In this document: positions 1 to 10,228 of the stretch, one piece after another | Layout of the letters: the number at the start of each line of letters is the position of its first letter | Numbering within the stretch: the stretch's first letter is position 1 | Assembly: GCA_949316495.1 (NCBI GenBank) | Contig: OX439005.1 | Coordinates: forward strand, 10,780,001 to 10,844,000 | DNA: 64,000 nucleotides | Origin: Amphiduros pacificus | Taxonomy: Eukaryota; Annelida; Polychaeta; Phyllodocida; Hesionidae | Direction: 5' to 3' | Program-made: the position numbers and the translations under genes | The notes under the pieces: model-generated | The model's database searches: none | Seen by the model: the letters and a program-made list of their open reading frames with translations, nothing else | What the model was told of the DNA's origin: nothing

Positions 1-162
1 CAATATTTAGCCCCTGTGTGACGTTACCGTTGATCAACGGCACGTCAGAAATCGATTGGCTGGCTCTGAAATTTTGTTCTGAAGTGTATCTCACCCCACA
101 CCACATTTGTGATTTTTTTGGAGGCTGTAGTGATCAGCATGTATTCTTGAAAAATTTAAATT
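1..162 (+). repeat. Representative alpha-family monomer
   Basis: Diagnostic features are AGCCCCTGTGTGACGTTACC, a perfect 14-bp palindrome CCGTTGATCAACGG at 27-40, ATCGATTGGCTGGCTCTG, TTCTGAAGTG and the CACACCACATTTGTGATTT segment. A subfamily in tandem 486-bp blocks has GAAATGTTG in place of GAAATTTTG. The copy given here ends in AAATTTAAATTC, a private variant also seen at the starts of A2 and A3. Confidence 0.9.
19..47. repeat. Alpha-type 29-bp quasi-palindrome (example)
   Basis: Outer arms TGACGT (19-24) and ACGTCA (42-47) and inner arms CCGTTGA (27-33) and TCAACGG (34-40) all pair, giving 13 of 13 pairs with TA and C spacers. The inner 14 bp form a perfect palindrome centred on TGATCA. 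Confidence 0.88.
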
Positions 163-178
163 CAATATTTAGCCCCTG

Positions 179-211
179 TGTGACGCTGCCGTTGATCATC
201 GGCATGTCACA
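179..211. repeat. Beta-type 33-bp quasi-palindrome (example)
   Basis: Outer arms TGTGAC (179-184) and GTCACA (206-211) pair fully. Inner arms TGCCGTTGA (187-195) and TCATCGGCA (196-204) pair at 8 of 9. The spacers are GC and T. Compared with alpha and gamma, bases on both arms have changed together, so that the outer stem has shifted and the inner stem is two pairs longer. Confidence 0.85.
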
Positions 212-308
212 AATCGATTGGGTGACTCTGAAATTTTGTTTGAAGGTGTATCTCACCCCTATGCACATCTTTGATTTTTTTGGAGGCTGTAGTGATCAGC
301 ATGTATTC

Positions 309-321
309 TTGAAAAATTCAA
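309..321. repeat. Second small dyad per monomer, TTGAA-AAA-TTCAA
   Basis: Most monomers carry TTGAAAAATTCAA near their end, an inverted repeat with 5-bp arms and a 3-base spacer. With the preceding TTC it forms TTCTTGAA, the two-unit core of a heat-shock element, followed by a third TTC one base too far for the ideal 5-bp phasing. TATAAAT and T6A7 variants lose it. Confidence 0.6.
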
Positions 322-364
322 AACCAAAATTTGGCCCCTTTCTGACGTTACCGTTGATCATCGG

Positions 365-370
365 CACGTG
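365..370. other. CACGTG hexamer marking each HOR unit
   Basis: A C-to-G change turns GGCACGTCAG into GGCACGTGAG, creating the palindromic E-box hexamer CACGTG. It occurs at 365-370, 10609-10614, 18161-18166, 29936-29941, 37650-37655, 46985-46990 and 54640-54645. Spacings are 10,244, 7,552, 11,775, 7,714, 9,335 and 7,655 bp. It is a reliable unit marker; whether any bHLH protein binds it is unknown. Confidence 0.85.
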
Positions 371-663
371 AGAAATCGTTCAGCTCGCTCCGAAATTTTG
401 TTTAAAGTTGTATCCCACCCCAATGCACATCTTTGATTTTTTTTGGAGGCTGTAGTGATCAGCATTTATTCTTGAAAAATTCAAAACTAATATTTGGCCC
501 CTTTCTGACGTTACCGTTGATCATCGGCACATTAGAAATCGCTCAGCTCGCTCCGAAATTTTGTTTAAAGGTGTATCCCACCCCAATGCACATCTTTGAT
601 TTTTTTGGAGGCTGTAGTGATCAGCATTTATTCTTGAAAAATTCAAAACTAATATTTGGCCCC

Positions 664-700
664 TTTCTGACGTTACCGTTGATCATCGGCACGTCAGAAA
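664..700. repeat. Gamma-type 37-bp quasi-palindrome (example)
   Basis: Outer arms TTTCTGACGT (664-673) and ACGTCAGAAA (691-700) are perfect reverse complements of 10 bp. Inner arms CCGTTGA (676-682) and TCATCGG (683-689) pair at 6 of 7. The spacers are TA on the left and C on the right. The same structure is present in most gamma monomers, for example 2933-2969. It could act as a protein-binding dyad or extrude as a cruciform; function is not shown by sequence. Confidence 0.88.
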
Positions 701-1277
701 TCGCTCAGCTTGCTCCGAAAAATTGTTTGAAGGTGTATCTGACCCCAATGCACATCTTTGATTTTTTTTGGAGGCTGTAGTGATCAGCATGTATTCTTGA
801 AAAATTCAAAACCAATATTTAGCCCCTGTGTGACGTTACCGTTGATCAACGGCACGTCAGAAATCGATTGGCTGGCTCTGAAATTTTGTTCTGAAGTGTA
901 TCTCACCCCACACCACATTTGTGATTTTTTTGGAGGCTGTAGTGATCAGCATGTATTCTTGAAAAATTCAAATTCAATATTTGGCCCCTGTGTGACGCTG
1001 CCGTTGATCATCGGCATGTCACAAATCGCTCAGCTCGCTCCGAAAAATTGTTTTAAGGTGTATCTGACCCGAATGCACATCTTTGATTTTTTTGGAGGCT
1101 GTAGTGATCAGCATTTATTCTTGAAAAATTCAAAACTAATATTTGGCCACTTTCTGACGTTACCGTTGATCATCGGCACGTCAGAAATCGCTCAGCTCGC
1201 TCCGAAAAATTGTTTGAAGGTGTATCTCACCCCAATGCACATCTTTGATTTTTTTGGAGGCTGTAGTGATCAGCATG

Positions 1278-1284
1278 TATAAAT
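1278..1284 (+). other. TATAAAT-bearing monomer variant (first of about 80)
   Basis: In a subset of monomers GCATGTATTCTTGAAAAATTC is replaced by a version reading CATGTATAAATGAAAAATTC, giving a TATA-box-like TATAAAT and an in-frame stop. About 82 copies are counted by eye, the last at 63823-63829, typically two, three or four monomers apart. It resembles a core promoter element, but nothing else supports promoter activity. Confidence 0.8.
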
Positions 1285-2411
1285 GAAAAATTCAAAACCA
1301 ATATTTAGCCCCTGTGTGACGTTACTGTTGATCAACGGCACGTCAGAAATCGATTGGCTGGCTCTGAAATGTTGTTCTGAAGTGTATCTCACCCCACACC
1401 ACATTTGTGATTTTTTTGGAGGCTGTAGTGATCAGCATGTATTCTTGAAAAATTCAAATTCAATATTTCGCCCCTGTGTGACGCTGCCGTTGATCATCAG
1501 CACGTCAGAAATCGCTCAGCTCGCTCCGAAAAATTGTTTTAAGGTGTATCTCACCCCACACCACATTTGTGATTTTTTTGGAGGCTGTAGTGATCAGCAT
1601 GTATTCTTGAAAAATTCAAATTCAATATTTAGCCCCTGTGTGACGCTGCCGTTGATCATCGGCATGTCACAAATCGATTGGGTGACTCTGAAATTTTGTT
1701 TGAAGGTGTATCTCACCCCAATTCACATCTTTGATTTTTTTGGAGGCTGTAGTGATCAGCATGTATAAATGAAAAATTCAAAACCAATATTTAGCCCCTG
1801 TGTGACGTTACCGTTGATCAACGGCACGTCAGAAATCGATTGGCTGGCTCTGAAATGTTGTTCTGAAGTGTATCTCACCCCACACCACATTTGTGATTTT
1901 TTTGGAGGCTGTAGTGATCAGCATGTATTCTTGAAAAATTCAAATTCAATATTTCGCCCCTGTGTGACGCTGCCGTTGATCATCAGCACGTCAGAAATCG
2001 CTCAGCTCGCTCCGAAAAATTGTTTTAAGGTGTATCTCACCCCACACCACATTTGTGAATTTTTTGGAGGCTGTAGTGATCAGCATGTATTCTTGAAAAA
2101 TTCAAAACCAATATTTGGCCCCTTTCTGACGTTACCGTTGATCATCGGCACGTCAGAAATCGCTCAGCTCGCTCCGAAATTTTGTTTAAAGGTGTATCCC
2201 ACCCCAATGCACATCTTTGATTTTTTTGGAGGCTGTAGTGATCAGCATTTATTCTTGAAAAATTCAAAACTAATATTTGGCCCCTTTCTGACGTTACCGT
2301 TGATCATCGGCACGTCAGAAATCGCTCAGCTCGCTCCGAAAATTTGTTTGAAGGTGTATCTCACCCCACACCACATTTGTGATTTTTTTGGAGGCTGTAG
2401 TGATCAGCATG

Positions 2412-2424
2412 TTTTTTAAAAAAA
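2412..2424. other. T6A7 tract variant
   Basis: GCATG is followed by six T and seven A. There are 21 copies, starting at 2412, 4194, 7272, 7758, 12817, 15895, 16381, 19957, 21739, 23521, 26599, 27085, 32144, 35222, 35708, 39697, 41479, 44557, 45043, 48870 and 56687. A shorter T5A6 form (53285, 59288, 62043, 62853) is confined to the right-hand 11 kb. Confidence 0.8.
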
Positions 2425-2461
2425 TTCAAAACCAATATTTGGCCCCTTTCTGACGTTACCG

Positions 2462-4846
2462 TTGATCATCGGCACGTCAGAAATCGCTCAGCTCGCTCCG
2501 AAAAATTGTTTTAAGGTGTATCTCACCCCAATGCACATCTTTGATTTTTTTGGAGGCTGTAGTGATCAGCATGTATTCTTGAAAAATTCAAATTCAATAT
2601 TTGGCCCCTGTGTGACGCTGCCGTTGATCATCGGCATGTCACAAATCGATTGGGTGACTCTGAAATTTTGTTTGAAGGTGTATCTCACCCCAATTCACAT
2701 CTTTGATTTTTTTGGAGGCTGTAGTGATCAGCATTTATTCTTGAAAAATTCAAAACTAATATTTGGCCCCTTTCTGACGTTACCGTTGATCATCGGCACG
2801 TCAGAAATCGCTCAGGTCGCTCCGAAAAATTGTTTTAAGGTGTATCTGACCCCAATGCACATCTTTGATTTTTTTGGAGGCTGTAGTGATCAGCATGTAT
2901 TCTTGAAAAATTCAAAACCAATATTTGGCCCCTTTCTGACGTTACCGTTGATCATCGGCACGTCAGAAATCGCTCAGCTCGCTCCGAAAAATTGTTTTAA
3001 GGTGTATCTCACCCCAATGCACATCTTTGATTTTTTTGGAGGCTGTTATGATCAGCATGTATAAATGAAAAATTCAAAACCAATATTTAGCCCCTGTGTG
3101 ACGTTACCGTTGATCAACGGCACGTCAGAAATCGATTGGCTGGCTCTGAAATTTTGTTCTGAAGTGTATCTCACCCCACACCACATTTGTGATTTTTTTG
3201 GAGGCTGTAGTGATCAGCATGTATTCTTGAAAAATTCAAATTCAATATTTAGCCCCTGTGTGACGCTGCCGTTGATCATCGGCATGTCACAAATCGATTG
3301 GGTGACTCTGAAATTTTGTTTTAAGGTGTATCTCACCCCAATTCACATCTTTGATTTTTTTGGAGGCTGTAGTGATCAGCATTTATTCTTGAAAAATTAA
3401 AAACTAATATTTGGCCCCTTTCTGACGTTACCGTTGATCATCGGCACATTAGAAATCGCTCAGCTCGCTCCGAAATTTTGTTTAAAGGTGTATCCCACCC
3501 CAATGCACATCTTTGATTTTTTTGGAGGCTGTAGTGATCAGCATTTATTCTTGAAAAATTCAAAACCAATATTTAGCCCCTGTGTGACGTTACCGTTGAT
3601 CAACGGCACGTCAGAAATCGATTAGCTGGCTCTGAAATTTTGTTCTGAAGTGTATCTCACCCCACACCACATTTGTGATTTTTTTGGAGGCTGTAGTGAT
3701 CAGCATGTATTCTTGAAAAATTCAAATTCAATATTTGGCCCCTGTGTGACGCTGCCGTTGATCATCGGCATGTCAGAAATCGCTCAGCTCGCTCCGAAAA
3801 ATTGTTTTAAGGTGTATCTCACCCCAATGCACATCTTTGATTTTTTTGGAGGCTGTAGTGATCAGCATGTATTCTTGAAAAATTCAAATTCAATATTTGG
3901 CCCCTGTGTGACGCTGCCGTTGATCATCGGCATGTCACAAATCGATTGGGTGACTCTGAAATTTTGTTTGAAGGTGTATCTCACCCCAATTCACATCTTT
4001 GATTTTTTTGGAGGCTGTAGTGATCAGCATTTATTCTTGAAAAATTCAAAACTAATATTTGGCCCCTTTCTGACGTTACCGTTGATCATCGGCACGTCAG
4101 AAATCGCTCAGCTCGCTCCGAAAATTTGTTTGAAGGTGTATCTCACCCCACACCACATTTGTGATTTTTTTGGAGGCTGTAGTGATCAGCATGTTTTTTA
4201 AAAAAATTCAAAACCAATATTTGGCCCCTTTCTGACGTTACCGTTGATCATCGGCACGTCAGAAATCGCTCAGCTCGCTCCGAAAAATTGTTTTAAGGTG
4301 TATCTCACCCCAATGCACATCTTTGATTTTTTTGGAGGCTGTAGTGATCAGCATGTATTCTTGAAATATTCAAATTCAATATTTGGCCCCTGTGTGACGC
4401 TGCCGTTGATCATCGGCATGTCACAAATCGATTGGGTGACTCTGAAATTTTGTTTGAAGGTGTATCTCACCCCAATTCACATCTTTGATTTTTTTGGAGG
4501 CTGTAGTGATCAGCATTTATTCTTGAAAAATTCAAAACTAATATTTGGCCCCTTTCTGACGTTACCGTTGATCATCGGCACGTCAGAAATCGCTCAGGTC
4601 GCTCCGAAAAATTGTTTTAAAGTGTATCTGACCCCAATGCACATCTTTGATTTTTTTGGAGGCTGTAGTGATCAGCATGTATTCTTGAAAAATTCAAAAC
4701 CAATATTTGGCCCCTTTCTGACGTTACCGTTGATCATCGGCACGTCAGAAATCGCTCAGCTCGCTCCGAAAAATTGTTTTAAGGTGTATCTCACCCCAAT
4801 GCACATCTTTGATTTTTTTGGAGGCTGTTATGATCAGCATGTATAA
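2462..4846 (+). repeat. 1,782-bp (11-monomer) tandem block in A1
   Basis: Sequence starting at 2462 recurs at 4244, exactly 11 monomers later, and stays parallel until about 5090. The second copy carries TTGAAATATTC near 4363 where the first has TTGAAAAATTC, so copies are distinguishable. A related offset of 2,106 bp (13 monomers) links 3065-3650 with 5171-5756. Confidence 0.85.
2919..3080 (+). repeat. Representative gamma-family monomer
   Basis: Diagnostic features are GGCCCCTTTCTGACGTTACC, CCGTTGATCATCGGCACGTC, CGCTCAGCTCGCTCCG, AAAAATTGTTTTAAGG and CCAATGCACATC. By hand count it differs from alpha at about 19 of 162 positions. Sub-variants replace AAAAATTG with AAATTTTG or AAAATTTG, CAGCTCGC with CAGGTCGC, or GGCCCC with GGCCAC. 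This is the most numerous family, and parts of it are joined to alpha or beta parts in recombinant monomers. Confidence 0.88.
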
Positions 4847-6010
4847 ATGAAAAATTCAAAACCAATATTTAGCCCCTGTGTGACGTTACCGTTGATCAAC
4901 GGCACGTCAGAAATCGATTGGCTGGCTCTGAAATTTTGTTCTGAAGTGTATCTCACCCCACACCACATTTGTGATTTTTTTGGAGGCTGTAGTGATCAGC
5001 ATGTATTCTTGAAAAATTCAAATTCAATATTTAGCCCCTGTGTGACGCTGCCGTTGATCATCGGCATGTCACAAATCGATTGGGTGACTCTGAAATTTTG
5101 TTTGAAGGTGTATCTGACCCCAATGCACATCTTTGATATTTTTGGAGGCTGTAGTGATCAGCATGTATAAATGAAAAATTCAAAACTAATATTTAGCCCC
5201 TGTGTGACGTTACCGTTGATCAACGGCACGTCAGAAATCGCTCAGCTCGCTCCGAAAAATTGTTTTAAGGTGTATCTCACCCCAATGCACATCTTTGATT
5301 TTTTTGGAGGCTGTAGTGATCAGCATGTATTCTTGAAAAATTCAAATTCAATATTTGGCCCCTGTGTGACGCTGCCGTTGATCATCGGCATGTCACAAAT
5401 CGATTGGGTGACTCTGAAATTTTGTTTTAAGGTGTATCTCACCCCAATTCACATCTTTGATTTTTTTGGAGGCTGTAGTGATCAGCATTTATTCTTGAAA
5501 AATTAAAAACTAATATTTGGCCCCTTTCTGACGTTACCGTTGATCATCGGCACATTAGAAATCGCTCAGCTCGCTCCGAAATTTTGTTTAAAGGTGTATC
5601 CCACCCCAATGCACATCTTTGATTTTTTTGGAGGCTGTAGTGATCAGCATTTATTCTTGAAAAATTCAAAACCAATATTTAGCCCCTGTGTGACGTTACC
5701 GTTGATCAACGGCACGTCAGAAATCGATTAGCTGGCTCTGAAATTTTGTTCTGAAGTGTATCTCACCCCACACCACATTTGTGATTTTTTTGGAGGCTGT
5801 AGTGATCAGCATGTATTCTTGAAAAATTCAAATTCAATATTTGGCCCCTGTGTGACGCTGCCGTTGATCATCGGCATGTCAGAAATCGCTCAGCTCGGTC
5901 CGAAAAATTGTTTTAAGGTGTATCTGACCCCAATGCACATCTTTGATTTTTTTGGAGGCTGTAGTGATCAGCATTTATTCTTGAAAAATTCAAAACTAAT
6001 ATTTGGCCAC

Positions 6011-6047
6011 TTTCTGACGTTACCGGTGATCACCGGCACGTCAGAAA
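6011..6047. repeat. Fully paired gamma dyad in A1
   Basis: The inner palindrome is CCGGTGATCACCGG (6023-6036), flanked by the 10-bp outer arms, so all 17 arm positions pair. Identical copies are at 25338-25374 (A2) and 43296-43332 (A3). The related monomers of B1 (14634-14670) and B2 (33961-33997) have only one of the two changes (CCGTTGATCACCGG). Others of this GGCCAC lineage, for example near 1160, 51870, 53980 and 55440, have neither. Confidence 0.88.
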
Positions 6048-7321
6048 TCGCTCAGCTCGCTCCGAAAAATTGTTTGAAGGTGTATCTCACCCCAATGCAC
6101 ATCTTTGATTTTTTTGGAGGCTGTAGTGATCAGCATGTATAAATGAAAAATTCAAAACCAATATTTAGCCCCTGTGTGACGTTACCGTTGATCAACGGCA
6201 CGTCAGAAATCGATTGGCTGGCTCTGAAATGTTGTTCTGAAGTGTATCTCACCCCACACCACATTTGTGATTTTTTTGGAGGCTGTAGTGATCAGCATGT
6301 ATTCTTGAAAAATTCAAATTCAATATTTCGCCCCTGTGTGACGCTGCCGTTGATCATCAGCACGTCAGAAATCGCTCAGCTCGCTCCGAAAAATTGTTTT
6401 AAGGTGTATCTCACCCCACACCACATTTGTGATTTTATTGGAGGCTGTAGTGATCAGCATGTATTCTTGAAAAATTCAAATTCAATATTTAGCCCCTGTG
6501 TGACGCTGCCGTTGATCATCGGCATGTCACAAATCGATTGGGTGACTCTGAAATTTTGTTTGAAGGTGTATCTCACCCCAATTCACATCTTTGATTTTTT
6601 TGGAGGCTGTAGTGATCAGCATGTATAAATGAAAAATTCAAAACCAATATTTAGCCCCTGTGTGACGTTACCGTTGATCAACGGCACGTCAGAAATCGAT
6701 TGGCTGGCTCTGAAATGTTGTTCTGAAGTGTATCTCACCCCACACCACATTTGTGATTTTTTTGGAGGCTGTAGTGATCAGCATGTATTCTTGAAAAATT
6801 CAAATTCAATATTTCGCCCCTGTGTGACGCTGCCGTTGATCATCAGCACGTCAGAAATCGCTCAGCTCGCTCCGAAAAATTGTTTTAAGGTGTATCTCAC
6901 CCCACACCACATTTGTGATTTTTTTGGAGGCTGTAGTGATCAGCATGTATTCTTGAAAAATTCAAAACCAATATTTGGCCCCTTTCTGACGTTACCGTTG
7001 ATCATCGGCACGTCAGAAATCGCTCAGCTCGCTCCGAAATTTTGTTTAAAGGTGTATCCCACCCCAATGCACATCTTTGATTTTTTTGGAGGCTGTAGTG
7101 ATCAGCATTTATTCTTGAAAAATTCAAAACTAATATTTGGCCCCTTTCTGACGTTACCGTTGATCATCGGCACGTCAGAAATCGCTCAGCTCGCTCCGAA
7201 AATTTGTTTGAAGGTGTATCTCACCCCACACCACATTTGTGATTTTTTTGGAGGCTGTAGTGATCAGCATGTTTTTTAAAAAAATTCAAAACCAATATTT
7301 GGCCCCTTTCTGACGTTACCG

Positions 7322-8293
7322 TTGATCATCGGCACGTCAGAAATCGCTCAGCTCGCTCCGAAAAATTGTTTTAAGGTGTATCTCACCCCAATGCACATCT
7401 TTGATTTTTTTGGAGGCTGTAGTGATCAGCATGTATTCTTGAAAAATTCAAATTCAATATTTGGCCCCTGTGTGACGCTGCCGTTGATCATCGGCATGTC
7501 ACAAATCGATTGGGTGACTCTGAAATTTTGTTTGAAGGTGTATCTCACCCCAATTCACATCTTTGATTTTTTTGGAGGCTGTAGTGATCAGCATTTATTC
7601 TTGAAAAATTCAAAACTAATATTTGGCCCCTTTCTGACGTTACCGTTGATCATCGGCACGTCAGAAATCGCTCAGCTCGCTCCGAAAATTTGTTTGAAGG
7701 TGTATCTCACCCCACACCACATTTGTGATTTTTTTGGAGGCTGTAGTGATCAGCATGTTTTTTAAAAAAATTCAAAACCAATATTTGGCCCCTTTCTGAC
7801 GTTACCGTTGATCATCGGCACGTCAGAAATCGCTCAGCTCGCTCCGAAAAATTGTTTTAAGGTGTATCTCACCCCAATGCACATCTTTGATTTTTTTGGA
7901 GGCTGTAGTGATCAGCATGTATTCTTGAAAAATTCAAATTCAATATTTGGCCCCTGTGTGACGCTGCCGTTGATCATCGGCATGTCACAAATCGATTGGG
8001 TGACTCTGAAATTTTGTTTGAAGGTGTATCTCACCCCAATTCACATCTTTGATTTTTTTGGAGGCTGTAGTGATCAGCATTTATTCTTGAAAAATTCAAA
8101 ACTAATATTTGGCCCCTTTCTGACGTTACCGTTGATCATCGGCACGTCAGAAATCGCTCAGGTCGCTCCGAAAAATTGTTTTAAAGTGTATCTGACCCCA
8201 ATGCACATCTTTGATTTTTTTGGAGGCTGTAGTGATCAGCATGTATTCTTGAAAAATTCAAAACCAATATTTGGCCCCTTTCTGACGTTACCG
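7322..8293 (+). repeat. 486-bp (3-monomer) tandem block
   Basis: Sequence from 7322 repeats from 7808, with the T6A7 tract variant before each copy (7272-7284 and 7758-7770). Counterparts are 15945/16431, 26649/27135, 35272/35758 and 44607/45093. A different 486-bp pair, of alpha(GTTG)-hybrid-beta composition, lies at 1283/1769, 6143/6629, 14766/15252, 25470/25956, 34093/34579, 38568/39054, 43428/43914, 47741/48227 and 55558/56044. Confidence 0.82.
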
Positions 8294-8410
8294 TTGATCA
8301 TCGGCACGTCAGAAATCGCTCAGCTCGCTCCGAAATTTTGTTTTAAGGTGTATCTCACCCCAATGCACATCTTTGATTTTTTTGGAGGCTGTTATGATCA
8401 GCATGTATAA

Positions 8411-10228
8411 ATGAAAAATTCAAAACCAATATTTAGCCCCTGTGTGACGTTACCGTTGATCAACGGCACGTCAGAAATCGATTGGCTGGCTCTGAAATTT
8501 TGTTCTGAAGTGTATCTCACCCCACACCACATTTGTGATTTTTTTGGAGGCTGTAGTGATCAGCATGTATTCTTGAAAAATTCAAATTCAATATTTAGCC
8601 CCTGTGTGACGCTGCCGTTGATCATCGGCATGTCACAAATCGATTGGGTGACTCTGAAATTTTGTTTGAAGGTGTATCTGACCCCAATGCACATCTTTGA
8701 TATTTTTGGAGGCTGTAGTGATCAGCATGTATAAATGAAAAATTCAAAACTAATATTTAGCCCCTGTGTGACGTTACCGTTGATCAACGGCACGTCAGAA
8801 ATCGCTCAGCTCGCTCCGAAAAATTGTTTTAAGGTGTATCTCACCCCAATGCACATCTTTGATTTTTTTGGAGGCTGTAGTGATCAGCATGTATTCTTGA
8901 AAAATTCAAATTCAATATTTGGCCCCTGTGTGACGCTGCCGTTGATCATCGGCATGTCACAAATCGATTGGGTGACTCTGAAATTTTGTTTTAAGGTGTA
9001 TCTCACCCCAATTCACATCTTTGATTTTTTTGGAGGCTGTAGTGATCAGCATTTATTCTTGAAAAATTCAAAACTAATATTTGGCCCCTTTCTGACGTTA
9101 CCGTTGATCATCGGCACGTTTGATTTTTTTGGAGGCTGTAGTGATCAGCATGTATTCTTGAAAAATTCAAAACCAATATTTGGCCCCTTTCTGACGTTAC
9201 CGTTGATCATCGGCACGTCAGAAATCGCTCAGCTCGCTCCGAAAAATTGTTTTAAGGTGTATCTCACCCCAATGCACATCTTTGATTTTTTTGGAGGCTG
9301 TTGTGATCAGCATGTATAAATGAAAAATTCAAAACCAATATTTAGCCCCTGTGTGACGTTACCGTTGATCAACGGCACGTCAGAAATCGATTGGCTGGCT
9401 CTGAAATTTTGTTCTGAAGTGTATCTCACCCCACACCACATTTGTGATTTTTTTGGAGGCTGTAGTGATCAGCATGTATTCTTGAAAAATTCAAATTCAA
9501 TATTTAGCCCCTGTGTGACGCTGCCGTTGATCATCGGCATGTCACAAATCGATTGGGTGACTCTGAAATTTTGTTTGAAGGTGTATCTGACCCCAATGCA
9601 CATCTTTGATATTTTTGGAGGCTGTAGTGATCAGCATGTATAAATGAAAAATTCAAAACTAATATTTAGCCCCTGTGTGACGTTACCGTTGATCAACGGC
9701 ACGTCAGAAATCGCTCAGCTCGCTCCGAAAAATTGTTTTAAGGTGTATCTCACCCCAATGCACATCTTTGATTTTTTTGGAGGCTGTAGTGATCAGCATG
9801 TATTCTTGAAAAATTCAAATTCAATATTTGGCCCCTGTGTGACGCTGCCGTTGATCATCGGCATGTCACAAATCGATTGGGTGACTCTGAAATTTTGTTT
9901 TAAGGTGTATCTCACCCCAATTCACATCTTTGATTTTTTTGGAGGCTGTAGTGATCAGCATTTATTCTTGAAAAATTCAAAACTAATATTTGGCCCCTTT
10001 CTGACGTTACCGTTGATCATCGGCACGTTTGATTTTTTTGGAGGCTGTAGTGATCAGCATGTATTCTTGAAAAATTCAAAACCAATATTTGGCCCCTTTC
10101 TGACGTTACCGTTGATCATCGGCACGTCAGAAATCGCTCAGCTCGCTCCGAAAAATTGTTTTAAGGTGTATCTCACCCCAATGCACATCTTTGATTTTTT
10201 TGGAGGCTGTTGTGATCAGCATGTATAA
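8411..10228 (+). repeat. Tandem pair of 909-bp blocks in A1
   Basis: 8411-9319 and 9320-10228 are consecutive copies of a block made of five full monomers plus one 99-bp truncated monomer (5 x 162 + 99 = 909). The A2 counterpart is 27738-29555, also a pair. Single copies are in B1 (16872-17780), B2 (36361-37269), A3 (45696-46604) and C (49946-50854). Copies are nearly identical; the last monomer of each has GCTGTTGTGATC. Confidence 0.88.
9075..9173 (+). repeat. 99-bp truncated gamma monomer
   Basis: GGCACGT is joined directly to TTGATTTTTTTGG at 9119/9120, removing 63 bp from the middle of a gamma monomer. The identical junction occurs at nine places: this one, 9984-10082, 17536-17634, 28402-28500, 29311-29409, 37025-37123, 46360-46458, 49539-49637 and 50610-50708. 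It must descend from one deletion later spread by block duplication. Eight of the nine lie inside 909-bp blocks; 49539-49637 lies in a hybrid context. Confidence 0.9.

Larger units (their letters stand above)
163..324 (+). repeat. Representative beta-family monomer
   Basis: Diagnostic features are GACGCTGCCGTTGATCATCG, GGCATGTCACAAATCGATTG, GGGTGACTCTG, and usually CCAATTCACATC (here CCTATGCACATC). Beta shares the GTGTGACG start with alpha but has its own changes on both sides of the central TGATCA. Beta copies usually follow alpha copies. Confidence 0.9.

Noticed and set aside
113-119. T-tract as RNA polymerase III terminator or intrinsic terminator
   Set aside because: The seven-T run is in every monomer, with no stable GC-rich hairpin directly before it and no A/B-box gene upstream.
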